From positions 2,542,001-2,606,000 of the forward strand of contig NZ_CP109031.1 in the NCBI RefSeq assembly GCF_036226925.1: a DNA stretch of 64,000 nt. The letters run 5' to 3'. A program made the translations under genes and the position numbers. Source of the DNA: Streptomyces sp. NBC_00659 (GTDB lineage: Bacteria > Actinomycetota > Actinomycetes > Streptomycetales > Streptomycetaceae). The notes under the pieces are model-generated. The model did no database searches. It was not told the origin of the DNA and saw only the letters and a program-made list of their open reading frames with translations. This document shows positions 8,624-16,877 of this stretch, in pieces. Within the stretch, counting starts at the first letter, position 1, and each line of letters starts with the position of its first letter.

Positions 8624-9418
8624 TCAGCTCACGAAGTACGTGGGGTTCGGGAGCTTGTAGGTCTTGTCGGCGTAGCCGCCGTCGAGGTCCGAGTACTGGT
8701 CGCCGAAGTTGGCGACGATGTCGTACCCGAGGGACTCGATGTGCTTGCGGGTACCGGCCTTGTACTGCACGGTCGTGCAGTTCCAGGCGGCGGCGGTGGC
8801 ACAGCCGCTCAGGTACGCGGGCGGGTTGGCCGCGTCCTTGAGGAACATGTGCGAGGCGTCGAGGTTGATGTCGACGCCGACCTTCTTGAGGTTGTCGACC
8901 GCGGAGACGCGCTGCGACTCCTTCAGGCCGGAGTTGTAGAACACCTCGACGCCCTTGGACGCGGCGTACTTGACGAGGTCGGGGCTGCCGAAGACGGCCG
9001 GACGGTCCGCCTGGGCGACGTACGCGGCCCAGGAGGCCGAGTTGTAGGTGTAGTTGGTCTTCTTCTCGTAGTCGAGGGAGAGCAGCAGCGTGTCGTCGAT
9101 GTCGAAGACGACCGCGGGCTTCCCGTGGCGGTGGTGGGCCTTGTGGGCCGCCTGGTCGATGTACCGCTTGGCGGAGGCGTCGAGGCGGGCCAGGTCCTTG
9201 GCGTACGGGCTGTCGGGGGACGCCTGGTAGACCCCGCCGGCGTCGGCCGTGGTGCCGTAATAGGTGTCGATGTCCTTGACGAGAACACCGATGTTGTAAG
9301 GCTCGTGCGTCGAGTTCGCCGTGGACTGACCGGCGGTGGCGACGCCGGTGCCGTACAGGGCGGAACCGGCGACGACACAGGTTGCGGCGACGGCCGCTAT
9401 GCGCAGTGACTTATGCAT
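8624..9418 (-). CDS. Secreted HAD-family acid phosphatase (subfamily IIIB)
   Basis: A 264-residue secreted phosphatase. It has an N-terminal signal peptide (about 1-29, cleavage near ATAGQ) and the HAD nucleophile motif D106-I-D108-D-T, followed by FYNSGLKESQRVSAVDNL and the acidic motif FGDQYSDLDGG. The family hydrolyses phosphomonoesters outside the cell, and phosphate scavenging is the expected role. Immediately upstream of the start lies the word TGACGCGCGTAGAA (9439-9426), which recurs as an inverted repeat before the secreted nuclease gene at 50.5 kb, suggesting shared control. No good Shine-Dalgarno site is visible. Confidence 0.9.
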   Translation of the reverse strand: MHKSLRIAAVAATCVVAGSALYGTGVATAGQSTANSTHEPYNIGVLVKDIDTYYGTTADAGGVYQASPDSPYAKDLARLDASAKRYIDQAAHKAHHRHGKPAVVFDIDDTLLLSLDYEKKTNYTYNSASWAAYVAQADRPAVFGSPDLVKYAASKGVEVFYNSGLKESQRVSAVDNLKKVGVDINLDASHMFLKDAANPPAYLSGCATAAAWNCTTVQYKAGTRKHIESLGYDIVANFGDQYSDLDGGYADKTYKLPNPTYFVS

Positions 9419-9425
9419 GACAGTT

Positions 9426-9439
9426 TTCTACGCGCGTCA
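9426..9439 (-). promoter_or_regulatory. TGACGCGCGTAGAA motif before acid phosphatase
   Basis: A 14-nt word, 8-21 nt upstream of the phosphatase start codon, identical to each arm of the inverted repeat at 50372-50424 before the secreted nuclease. It is a candidate binding site for a common regulator; the regulator is unknown. Confidence 0.45.
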
Positions 9440-9540
9440 CGTCGCTGGACGCGAGGCCTTTTGCCGGATCGATACCTACTTTTCGGCCGACTTGGGCCTC
9501 GCGTCGCACGAATCGGGCCTCACGGACTGCCCGGCGGGTG

Positions 9541-10650
9541 TCAGTTCATGGTCGCGCCGATGGTCGTGCTGCCCGTCGTGAGGAAGGTGGTCGCGGGCAG
9601 TGTCCCGCTGGAGGAGCGGGAGTTGTACGTGGAGGTCGCGTCCGTGGAGATGAACGCCGGGGTGGAGACGCCGGAGTCCCAGTTGTTGCCGGCCGACGTC
9701 ACCGAGGATCCCTTGGAGACCGCGGTGCCGTTGCTCACGGCGAGGTTCTTGCCGAGCTTGGCGGCGCCGGTGGCGAAGTAGTAGCCGTACTTGCCGTTGG
9801 CGTAGGCGGTGGTGCGGTTGATGACGATGGCACCGGTGTTGGAGTTCTCGGTGAAGCCGCTGCCCGCGTCGTCCCAGGCGGCGGAGTTGTTGATGACGTG
9901 CGCGACGACCTCGCCGTCGCCGCCCAGCTTGTAGCCGTTGCCGTCGCCCGCGAAGGCCGAGTCGCTCCAGCGGTTCTTGCCGTTGCCGAAGGACCAGGTG
10001 TGTTCGACGGTGACGGGTGAGGAGAAGGACCAGAAGTCGAGGCCGTCGTCGGAGTTGTTGTACAGCCGGGCCCCGGTGATCAGGTTGCCGCTGCCCGAAC
10101 CGAACTTCACGGCGACGCCGTCCGCGTTCTCGCCGTGGGTGGCGGCGTCGTAGTTGCCGTACGCGTCGATGTTCTTGACCGTGTTGTTCACGGTGCCGTC
10201 GCCGGTCAGGGTGAAGCCGGAGTCGCCGCCGTTGATGGTCTTGATGTTGTTCCAGACGGTGCCGGTGCAGGACTGGCAGACGACCGCGCTGTCCGGGGAG
10301 TTCTGGAAGGTGATGTTGGAGACGTTCCAGTAGTCGGCGGTCAACTTGAAGATCCAGGAGCCCGAGGGGAGCGAGGAGCCGTCGATCTTCACGGTCTCCG
10401 AGCCGTACGCCGTGAGGGTGACCGGCGAGGAGGACGTGCCGTTGGCCGTGGACTGGAGGGTGGCCGTCGGGGAGTAGGTGCCGCCGCGCACCTGGATGAC
10501 GGTTCCGGCGGTGGCGCCGGAGATCGCGCTGGTCAGTTCGGCGGTGGTGTCGACGACGACGGTGGCTGCCTGTGCCTGGGTGGGGAGGACGGCGAGGCCT
10601 GCGCCGAGCGCCAGGGTGGCGCCTAAGGCGAGAGCGGTACGACGAGACAT
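9541..10650 (-). CDS. Secreted PL9-like pectate lyase (right-handed beta-helix)
   Basis: A 369-residue secreted protein with a signal peptide ending near TQAQA (about residue 30). A parallel beta-helix with repeated N/D-rich turns follows (GTVIQVRGGTY, NITFQNSPDSAVVC, DGLDFWSFSSPVTVEHTWSF, GNGYKLGGDGE). This matches polysaccharide lyase family 9-type proteins that cut polygalacturonate or rhamnogalacturonan by beta-elimination. The lysine in GNGYKLGG is a candidate catalytic base, by family analogy. ATG at 10650 is preferred over the longer frame because the signal peptide starts there. It is the last gene of a four-gene pectinase operon, 43 bp after the first pectinesterase. Confidence 0.82.
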   Translation of the reverse strand: MSRRTALALGATLALGAGLAVLPTQAQAATVVVDTTAELTSAISGATAGTVIQVRGGTYSPTATLQSTANGTSSSPVTLTAYGSETVKIDGSSLPSGSWIFKLTADYWNVSNITFQNSPDSAVVCQSCTGTVWNNIKTINGGDSGFTLTGDGTVNNTVKNIDAYGNYDAATHGENADGVAVKFGSGSGNLITGARLYNNSDDGLDFWSFSSPVTVEHTWSFGNGKNRWSDSAFAGDGNGYKLGGDGEVVAHVINNSAAWDDAGSGFTENSNTGAIVINRTTAYANGKYGYYFATGAAKLGKNLAVSNGTAVSKGSSVTSAGNNWDSGVSTPAFISTDATSTYNSRSSSGTLPATTFLTTGSTTIGATMN

Positions 10651-10693
10651 GGAGTGCGGTCCTTTCGTCGTGCTGGGGAATGGAGCGGGGGAA

Positions 10694-11713
10694 TCACGGG
10701 CGCCAGTCGCCGAGATACGCGGCACGGGTGTGCTGCTCGGCCTCCGCGTCCGTGAGCTGGGGGCGGTTCTCCGGGACGGTGATCACCGCGCCGGGTCCGG
10801 TGTTGCGGTACTCGCGAAAGCGCATGGACTGCCACGGGTAGGCCGCGCGCATGTCGGTGTAGGGCGCCACCGCGTCGATGCCGGGCCCGAGTTCGCAGCC
10901 GCGGACCACGAGCGAGGGCCACGCGGTGGTCTCGTACGACGGGACCCAGGGCCGGGCGATCTTGTACGCCCCGTCCTCGGCGCCCGAGGTGACACGGCCG
11001 CCGACGGCGAGGAAGCCGTGGGGGTTCGCGCGGGCCGTGGACGGCGCGAAGACCATGCCCTCGGGCTTGAACGAGACGTCCCGGTCGAGGGTGTGGAAGC
11101 GGCAGCGCTCGAAGACGGCGGTGGCCCGGCCGAACACGAAGTCGACGTCGCCCTCGATGTGGCAGTCGCGGTAGCAGTGCCGGTCGAAGGCGGCCAGGTC
11201 CGTCGTGTCCGCGAACAGTGTGTCCTGGTGGGCCAGCAGCCGCACCCGCTCGAAGTACGAACGGTCGCCGGTGACGTAGGCCGCGACCGCCTGTGTGCCG
11301 GTGATCTCCGGGTGGTCCGCGCGCAGCCAGTCGTTCGCGATCGTCAGCCGGCGCACGGTCAGTCCCGGAGCCGCCGAGGTGAAGGTGGCCGAGCCCGCGG
11401 TCCCGTAGGTCCCGGAGCCGTCCGGTAGCGGCGTGCCGTTCGCCCGGTCGAAGACGACGACCGCGTCGCGCGGGTCGCGGGTGGTACCACGGAGCGTCAA
11501 CTCCCCCTTTTCGGCGGGGATGTGGACCACCTCGCGGTACGTTCCCGGGTGGATGACGATCGTCTGCCCGGGACCGTCCACCGCGTCGACGGCGGCCTGG
11601 ACCGAGTCGCCGGGACGCACGTGCAGGACACGGCGGCCGTGGGCGGCGGCCGGGGCCGTGCCCACGGCCGTGACCGACGCCGCCAGACCGGCGAGGAGGG
11701 TTCGCCTGCGCAT
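10694..11713 (-). CDS. Pectinesterase (CE8), copy 1
   Basis: A 339-residue secreted pectin methylesterase with a signal peptide near MRRRTLLAGLAASVTAVGT. The carbohydrate esterase family 8 beta-helix motifs are intact: GTYREVV, TGTQAVA, AHQDTLFAD (aspartate acid/base), GDVDFVFGRATAVFE (nucleophile aspartate) and ARPWVPS (substrate-binding Arg-Trp). It removes methyl esters from homogalacturonan so that pectate lyases can act. Only 1 nt separates its ATG from the stop of the upstream paralogue (TGAGATG), implying translational coupling. Confidence 0.93.
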   Translation of the reverse strand: MRRRTLLAGLAASVTAVGTAPAAAHGRRVLHVRPGDSVQAAVDAVDGPGQTIVIHPGTYREVVHIPAEKGELTLRGTTRDPRDAVVVFDRANGTPLPDGSGTYGTAGSATFTSAAPGLTVRRLTIANDWLRADHPEITGTQAVAAYVTGDRSYFERVRLLAHQDTLFADTTDLAAFDRHCYRDCHIEGDVDFVFGRATAVFERCRFHTLDRDVSFKPEGMVFAPSTARANPHGFLAVGGRVTSGAEDGAYKIARPWVPSYETTAWPSLVVRGCELGPGIDAVAPYTDMRAAYPWQSMRFREYRNTGPGAVITVPENRPQLTDAEAEQHTRAAYLGDWRP

Positions 11714-11714
11714 C

Positions 11715-12857
11715 TCAGCACCCCTTCCACGGAGTCCAGTCGCCGAGGTACGCCTCGCGGGTCGCCGAACGGGCCTGTTCGTCCGTGAGCTGGGGACGGT
11801 TCTCCGGGACGGTGATCACCGCGCCCGGCCCGGTGTTGCGGTACTCGGCGAAGCGCTGGCTCTGCCACGGATAGGCGGCGGACATGTTCGTGTAGGGCGC
11901 CACCGCGTCGATGCCGGCGTCCAGACGGGTGTCGCGGACGGTCAGCATCGGGCGAGCGGTGAGGTCCGAGCCGGGCACCCAGGGGCGGGCCAGCTTGTAG
12001 TACGCGTCCGGCGCGGCGCTGCTGATCCGGCTGCGGGTGACCAGGTAACCGCGCGGGTCGGCGACGGCCGTGGACGGCGCGAGGACGAAGCCGTACGGGG
12101 CCCCGGCCAGGTCCGTGCGGTCCAGGGTGCGGAAGTGGCAGTACTCGAAGACCGCCGTCGCCCGCCCGAAGACGAAGTCCACGTCCCCCTCGACGTAGCA
12201 GTCCCGGTAGTACTGCCGGGCGAAGGTGGCGAGCGCGATGGAGTCGGCGTACAGCGTGTCCTGGTGGCCGAGGAAGCGGCACCGGTGGAAGGCCGAGCGG
12301 TCGCCCTGCACCTTGACCGCCACGGCCTGGGTGCCGGTGATCCCGGGGTGGTCGGCGCGCAGCCAGTCGTTGGCGAAGGTGACCGAGCGGGCGGTGAAAC
12401 CGTCGGTGCGGACCGTGGTCGTCGCGGACCCGGTGGTGCCGTAGGTGCCCGAACCGTCGGGCTTCGGCGTGCCGTTGGCGTTGTCGTACACGACGACGAC
12501 GTCGCGCGGGTCGCCGGAGGCTCCGATCCAGGTCATCTCGGAGCCGGCGGCGCCGGGCAGGCCGGTCGCCGGGTCGACGGCTCCGACCGAGACCGTCTCG
12601 CGGTACACGCCGGGCGCGATGACCAGGGTGAATCCGGCGCCGGTCGCGGCGGTCACGGCGGCCTGCACGGTGGTGTGGTCGCCGAGGCCGCCGGGATGGA
12701 CGTACAGCGTTCTCGCGTCACGCCGCGCGGACGGCGAACCGTGGCGCCCGAACGGCGAACGCCCGGTGGCGCGGGCGGGGGCCGCGAGGCCGAGAGCCAG
12801 TGCGGCTCCGGTGCCCGCGGCGACGAACGCCCTTCTGCTGACGGGGTGTCCGGCCAT
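11715..12857 (-). CDS. Pectinesterase (CE8), copy 2
   Basis: A 380-residue paralogue of the following gene, with a signal sequence of twin-arginine style (SRRAFVAAGTGAALALGL) and the same CE8 motifs: GHQDTLYAD, GDVDFVFGRATAVFE and ARPWVPG. The C-terminal ends of the two copies are nearly the same (YRNTGPGAVITVPENRPQLT), so they arose by tandem duplication. The start is 2 nt after the pectate lyase stop (TGACCATGG). The twin-arginine versus Sec-like leaders suggest that the two esterases may leave the cell by different routes; that is inference. Confidence 0.93.
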   Translation of the reverse strand: MAGHPVSRRAFVAAGTGAALALGLAAPARATGRSPFGRHGSPSARRDARTLYVHPGGLGDHTTVQAAVTAATGAGFTLVIAPGVYRETVSVGAVDPATGLPGAAGSEMTWIGASGDPRDVVVVYDNANGTPKPDGSGTYGTTGSATTTVRTDGFTARSVTFANDWLRADHPGITGTQAVAVKVQGDRSAFHRCRFLGHQDTLYADSIALATFARQYYRDCYVEGDVDFVFGRATAVFEYCHFRTLDRTDLAGAPYGFVLAPSTAVADPRGYLVTRSRISSAAPDAYYKLARPWVPGSDLTARPMLTVRDTRLDAGIDAVAPYTNMSAAYPWQSQRFAEYRNTGPGAVITVPENRPQLTDEQARSATREAYLGDWTPWKGC

Positions 12858-12859
12858 GG

Positions 12860-14188
12860 TCAGCAGATCTTTCCGGCGCCCGCGCGGTGGTCGACGATGC
12901 CGGGAACGGCCCTCGGCGGGTCGACCTTCGTCCGCAGGACCGGTGTCCATCCCGCGCCGGACTGGAGCGTCTCGGCCGGGATCTCCGCGTTGTGCACGGC
13001 GATCAGATCGGTCCGTACGCCGTTGACGTAGTTGTCGGCGGCGGTGAGCGGCGCCTCCTTCCACTTCTTCAGGATCTTCCCGGTACCGACCGAGTCCGGC
13101 AGCGTGAACGCGTTGTGTTCGGCGACGAGTTGGGACTCCATCCCGATGCCGAAGCTGTAGGAGTAGGTGGCGTCGGCGACGAAGTGGTTGTTGTAGGAGT
13201 CCACTTGCCCGAAGCGGACGCGCGGGGCGCGCTCGACGAGGCCGGTGAACAGGTTGTGGTGGAGGGTGACCTTCAGATGGCCCCGGTCCACGGCGGCGGT
13301 CGCCGCGCTGTCGCTGTTGCCGATCAGGATGGTCTTGTCGTGGTCGGCGAAGACGTTCCAGGAGGCCGTCACGTAGTCGGCGCCCTTGACGATGTCCAGT
13401 TCGCCGTCGTGCTGTTCGTAGATCCGGCCGTAGTACGTCGGCAGCGAGCTGTCCGGGTGGTCGCCGTCGGTGAACGTGTTGTGGTCGAGCCAGACGTGCG
13501 TGGCCCCGTAGACCACCGCGCTGTCGTACTCGGAGTTCCAGTTGCCGGTGTCGCCGTCGGTGGGGTCCCACTGCGGGAAGCAGTCGAGGGGACTCTCGAA
13601 GGCGAGGTTGCGGACGATGACGTTGTCGACGTCCTTGATCTGCAGGCTCGCGCCCTTGATGCCGGCGTCGCGGCCGATCCCGACGATGGTGGTGTTGGCG
13701 GGGACGTACGCCTTCATGGCGGTGTCCTGGTTGGCGGCGGAGGCGGCGCGCAGATCCTCCTGCTCGCCGCTGACCACCTGGTCGTAGCCCCACACCGCGG
13801 GGTCGTAGTCGGCGAGGTAGCGGTCGAAGTCGTAACCGGGCGCGGCGAAGGAGTCGCAGCCGTCGGCGTTGGCGTCGATCGTGCCCTTGACCTTGATGAT
13901 CTTCGGCGCGCTGCCGTCGGCGGCGAGCGCGGCCCTGAACTCCGCCCAGGTCGTGACCGTGTGGATCCGATCGGCCTTGGCGGCCGAGCCGCCGGTGGTG
14001 CCGGTCCCGGCGGACGCCCAGCCGTCGCCCGCGGCGAGCGTCTGCCGGGCGGGCTCGCCGGACCGGGCCTGGGCGGGGGTGCCGGTGACGGCGAGCACGA
14101 GGGCGGTGCAGCCCATCAGCGCGGCCGTTCTCCGCGTGGCGGTCACGCTCCACGCTATGGCATGCCCATGCCATTTCTGTGTGTTCAT
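12860..14188 (-). CDS. Secreted pectate lyase (PL1)
   Basis: A 442-residue secreted pectate lyase with a signal peptide in the first 45 residues. The family 1 calcium-site and catalytic motifs are visible: TTIVGIGRDAGIKGASL, NVIVRNLAFESP, VWLDHNTFTDGDHPD, the WDPTDGDTGNWNSEYD calcium-binding stretch and HHNLFTGLVERAPRVRFG, in which the arginine after AP is the likely catalytic base. It cleaves demethylated polygalacturonate by beta-elimination. ATG at 14188 is chosen. It heads the four-gene pectinase operon (PL1, CE8, CE8, PL9). The spacer upstream holds an octamer tandem repeat. Confidence 0.93.
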   Translation of the reverse strand: MNTQKWHGHAIAWSVTATRRTAALMGCTALVLAVTGTPAQARSGEPARQTLAAGDGWASAGTGTTGGSAAKADRIHTVTTWAEFRAALAADGSAPKIIKVKGTIDANADGCDSFAAPGYDFDRYLADYDPAVWGYDQVVSGEQEDLRAASAANQDTAMKAYVPANTTIVGIGRDAGIKGASLQIKDVDNVIVRNLAFESPLDCFPQWDPTDGDTGNWNSEYDSAVVYGATHVWLDHNTFTDGDHPDSSLPTYYGRIYEQHDGELDIVKGADYVTASWNVFADHDKTILIGNSDSAATAAVDRGHLKVTLHHNLFTGLVERAPRVRFGQVDSYNNHFVADATYSYSFGIGMESQLVAEHNAFTLPDSVGTGKILKKWKEAPLTAADNYVNGVRTDLIAVHNAEIPAETLQSGAGWTPVLRTKVDPPRAVPGIVDHRAGAGKIC

Positions 14189-14211
14189 CGTGCGGCTCTC
14201 TTTCCTTCGGC

Positions 14212-14271
14212 TCAAGGACTCAGGGACTCAGGGACTCAGGAGTTCAGGGACTCAGGGACTCAGGGACTCAG
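14212..14271. repeat. Octamer tandem repeat GGGACTCA
   Basis: About seven tandem copies of GGGACTCA, with one variant unit (GGAGTTCA), occupy the whole gap between the pectate lyase start and the acetylesterase stop, reaching a few bases into the latter's coding end. Confidence 0.85.
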
Positions 14272-15062
14272 GCGGTCGGCCAGGTGATCCAGGACTCGGG
14301 AATCTCCGCGTCGAGACGGCGTACGTCCCCGGGCGCGAGAACCCGGGAGTGCAGCAGTCCGGCCGTGACGAGACGGGCCACGGCGATGGCACCCGGCGGG
14401 TTGAAGTGCGTGTTGTCCTGCTCGGTCGCGGTCCAGTTGAAGTACTTCTTCGTCTCCTCGACGCCGAGCCGCTGCCACAGCGCGATGGACAGGGCCTGGA
14501 TGTCGAGGAGCGCCACGTGCTCGTCCGCGGCGAGCGCCCGCATCGACGCCGGGTAGTCGCCGTGCGTCGGCACCGCGTTGCCGTCCGCGTCGAACTTTCT
14601 GCGCTCCACCGGGGTGGCGAGCAGCGGCCGGGCGCCCCGGGCCCGCGCCCCGGCGATGTACTGCCGCAGGCAGTCCTGGAACGTCGTCCACGGCTCGGTG
14701 TAGCGCGTCGGGTCGGCGCTCTTCTCGTCGTTGTGCCCGAACTGGACGAGCAGGAGGTCGCCGGGCCGGATCACGTCGAGGATCGCGGCGAGGCGCCCCT
14801 CGTCGATGAAGCTCTTCGAACTCCGGCCGTTCACCGCGTGGTTGGCGACCACGACGTCCTCGCGGAGGAAGAACGGGAGGGCCATGCCCCACCCGGTCTC
14901 GGGTGCGGCGTCGGCGTACTTCTGGGCGGCGGTGGAGTCACCGGCGATGTGGAGGGTGCGCGGCCGGTGGTGCGGGGCGGCGAGCGCGGGGCCCGCCGCG
15001 GCGGCGGCGAGCGGCAGGGCGGCCACGGCCGCCGAGGTGACCTGTCTGCGCGTGAGGGACAC
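14268..15062 (-). CDS. Secreted rhamnogalacturonan acetylesterase (SGNH/CE12)
   Basis: A 264-residue secreted SGNH hydrolase with a Tat-like signal (VSLTRRQVTSAAVAALPLAA). It has all four SGNH blocks: GDSTA (serine), VNGRSSKSF (glycine), GHNDEKSADP (asparagine) and DNTHFN (Asp-His). This pattern fits carbohydrate esterase family 12, which removes acetyl groups from rhamnogalacturonan I. GTG at 15062 has GAAAGG 9 nt upstream; the longer frame to 15140 runs into repeats. It lies upstream of the pectinase operon and downstream of the sugar-binding protein gene on the same strand. Confidence 0.9.
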   Translation of the reverse strand: MSLTRRQVTSAAVAALPLAAAAAGPALAAPHHRPRTLHIAGDSTAAQKYADAAPETGWGMALPFFLREDVVVANHAVNGRSSKSFIDEGRLAAILDVIRPGDLLLVQFGHNDEKSADPTRYTEPWTTFQDCLRQYIAGARARGARPLLATPVERRKFDADGNAVPTHGDYPASMRALAADEHVALLDIQALSIALWQRLGVEETKKYFNWTATEQDNTHFNPPGAIAVARLVTAGLLHSRVLAPGDVRRLDAEIPESWITWPTA

Positions 15063-15065
15063 GGG

Positions 15066-15240
15066 CGTGTGCCTTTCGACAGAGGGTTCGGCTGAGCTTT
15101 CTACGGAAGGTCCCGGCCGACGTTCCGGCAGAGGTTCCAACAGAGGACCGCCAGAGGTACCGGCAGAGGACCAGGCAAAGGTTCCGGCTGACGACCAGGC
15201 GGAGGTTCCGGCTGAGGTTCCGACGGACGTGCGGAGACAG
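15066..15240. repeat. Degenerate tandem repeats (GAGGTTCCGGCTGAGGTTCC family)
   Basis: Imperfect repeats of a purine-skewed 12-24 bp word (GAGGTTCCGGC and variants) occupy most of the 243-bp gap between the acetylesterase start and the binding-protein stop. No clear hairpin terminator or gene was seen. Confidence 0.65.
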
Positions 15241-15305
15241 CCGCCGGGCCCCGGGCCGGCCGCGGCGCGACGCGCGCCACGGCCGGGCCCTGTGGGCGGA
15301 CCGGG

Positions 15306-16688
15306 TCAGTGGTGGGCCTTCCAGTCGGCCTGCGCCTTGTCGAGCTGGTCGGCCAGCGTGTCCAGGAAGTCCTTCACGCTCATCTTGCCGAGCAGCACCT
15401 TCTGGAAGTTCGGCTCGTTGTCGGCCTTGGAGATGGTGTTCCAGTCGGGCAGGTAGTACGGCAGCTGCACGATCTTGGTTCCGGCGCCGTTCAGCGCCTC
15501 GGCGGCGAGCTTGGTCGGCTCGGCCTGCTGGATCCAGGCGTCCTTCGCCGCGTCGGTGTTCGCCGGAACCTGACCGGCCGACTCGTTGAACTTGGAGTTC
15601 TCCGCCGCCGAGACCGCGAACTCGATGAACTTCCAGGCGGCCGCCTTGTTCTTGCCGGACTTGAACAGGCTCAGCCCGTCGACCGGGTTGGAGATCTGCA
15701 CCCGCGTGCCGTCGTCCAGCGTGGGATTCGGGATGCCGCGGAACTTGCCGGCGCCCAGCGCCTTCAGGTGGTCCTGGTAGGAGCCGAGGTTGTGGCTCAG
15801 CATGCCGATGGTGCCGCTGTCCCACTGCGCGACCATCTTGGTGAAGTCGTTGTTGACGTCGGCGGACGGGGTGGACTTCTTGTAGAGGGCGACGTACTTC
15901 TCCAGGGCCGCCACGTTCTTCGGGTCGTTGACGGTGGTCTTGTCGCCGTTCCAGAACGAGGTGATGCCGGTCTGGCCGTACGCCGCGTCCAGCGCCGGGG
16001 CGATGGAGCCCTCTCCGCCGCGGATGGTGAAGCCGAACTTGTTCTTGCCCGTGTCCGTGAGCTTCGCGGCCGCGTCGTAGAACTTCGTCCAGGAGGCCGG
16101 CTCGTCCAGGCCCGCCGCCTTGAACAGGTCGGTGCGGTACCAGAGCGTGCCGTTGTTGGCGGAGGTCGGCACCTGGTACAGCGTGTCTCCGCCGCCCGCG
16201 GCCCGGCTGACGTCGAGCAGGTTCTGGCTCAGCTTTCCGTTCAGCGCGCTCTTCTCGATCCGGCTGTCCAGCGGCTCCAGCGCCCCCTGGACGGCGACCT
16301 CGGCGAGCATCGCGGTGCCCACACCCCCGACGTCCGGCAGGCCGCCGCCCTGGATGGCGGTGTCGTACTTGGACTGGGCGCTCGCGGCCGGGATGCCGAC
16401 GTAGTTGACCTTGATGTCCGGGTACTTCTTCTCGAAGTCGGCGATGATCTGCTTCCAGATGTCGGTGCGGACACCGCCGTTGTTGTCCCAGAAGGTGATC
16501 TCGCCCTTGCCGGAGCCCTCGGTCCCCTTGTCCCCCGCGCTGCCGCTGCCGTCGTCACCACAGGCGGTGACGGTCAGCGCGAGCACGGATCCGAGGGCGA
16601 CGGCCACGGCGGCGCGCCGGGCTCCATGGACGCCGGTCCTTCTGGGACCGGTCGCCGGTGGGTTGTTCCTGAGTGGGCTGGTCTTCAT
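15306..16688 (-). CDS. Sugar ABC transporter substrate-binding lipoprotein
   Basis: A 460-residue lipoprotein with a basic leader and a lipobox ending in VTACG (about residues 38-42). The rest is a cluster B/family 1 sugar-binding fold (EITFWDNNGGVRTDIWKQ, then KYPDIKVNYVGIPA). It would deliver pectin- or hemicellulose-derived oligosaccharide to the two permeases encoded upstream (20547-22381). It is separated from them by four other genes and has its own promoter region containing the palindrome GCAAGCGCTTGC. No ATPase gene is present. In Streptomyces such importers often share the MsiK ATPase encoded elsewhere. Confidence 0.92.
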   Translation of the reverse strand: MKTSPLRNNPPATGPRRTGVHGARRAAVAVALGSVLALTVTACGDDGSGSAGDKGTEGSGKGEITFWDNNGGVRTDIWKQIIADFEKKYPDIKVNYVGIPAASAQSKYDTAIQGGGLPDVGGVGTAMLAEVAVQGALEPLDSRIEKSALNGKLSQNLLDVSRAAGGGDTLYQVPTSANNGTLWYRTDLFKAAGLDEPASWTKFYDAAAKLTDTGKNKFGFTIRGGEGSIAPALDAAYGQTGITSFWNGDKTTVNDPKNVAALEKYVALYKKSTPSADVNNDFTKMVAQWDSGTIGMLSHNLGSYQDHLKALGAGKFRGIPNPTLDDGTRVQISNPVDGLSLFKSGKNKAAAWKFIEFAVSAAENSKFNESAGQVPANTDAAKDAWIQQAEPTKLAAEALNGAGTKIVQLPYYLPDWNTISKADNEPNFQKVLLGKMSVKDFLDTLADQLDKAQADWKAHH

Positions 16689-16798
16689 CGATCGGCTCTC
16701 TTCTTCCGGATCCAACGGGGTGGTGGGGTCGGTGCGGTGTCCTCGGAGATCGGCGCCCGGCTGCTTCCGGAAGGGACGCGCCCTTCCCTCCCCATCCG

Positions 16799-16810
16799 GC
16801 AAGCGCTTGC
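16799..16810 (-). promoter_or_regulatory. LacI-type operator upstream of sugar-binding protein
   Basis: A perfect 12-bp palindrome GCAAGCGCTTGC, 111-122 bp upstream of the binding-protein start. On the gene strand it extends 5' as CGTAGCAAGCGCTT, identical over 14 nt with the site before the permease operon at 22425-22438. LacI-family sugar regulators bind such central-CG palindromes. No LacI gene is in the window. Confidence 0.7.
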
Positions 16811-16877
16811 TACGGAGGTGCTGCTTCATTGCGGCTCCCAAGGCGGACGAACGACGGACGACGGCTGACGAAGACCC

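Noticed and set aside
14189..14287. Plus-strand frames reading through the octamer repeats
   Set aside because: Repeat-derived codons with no start site and antisense to real genes.
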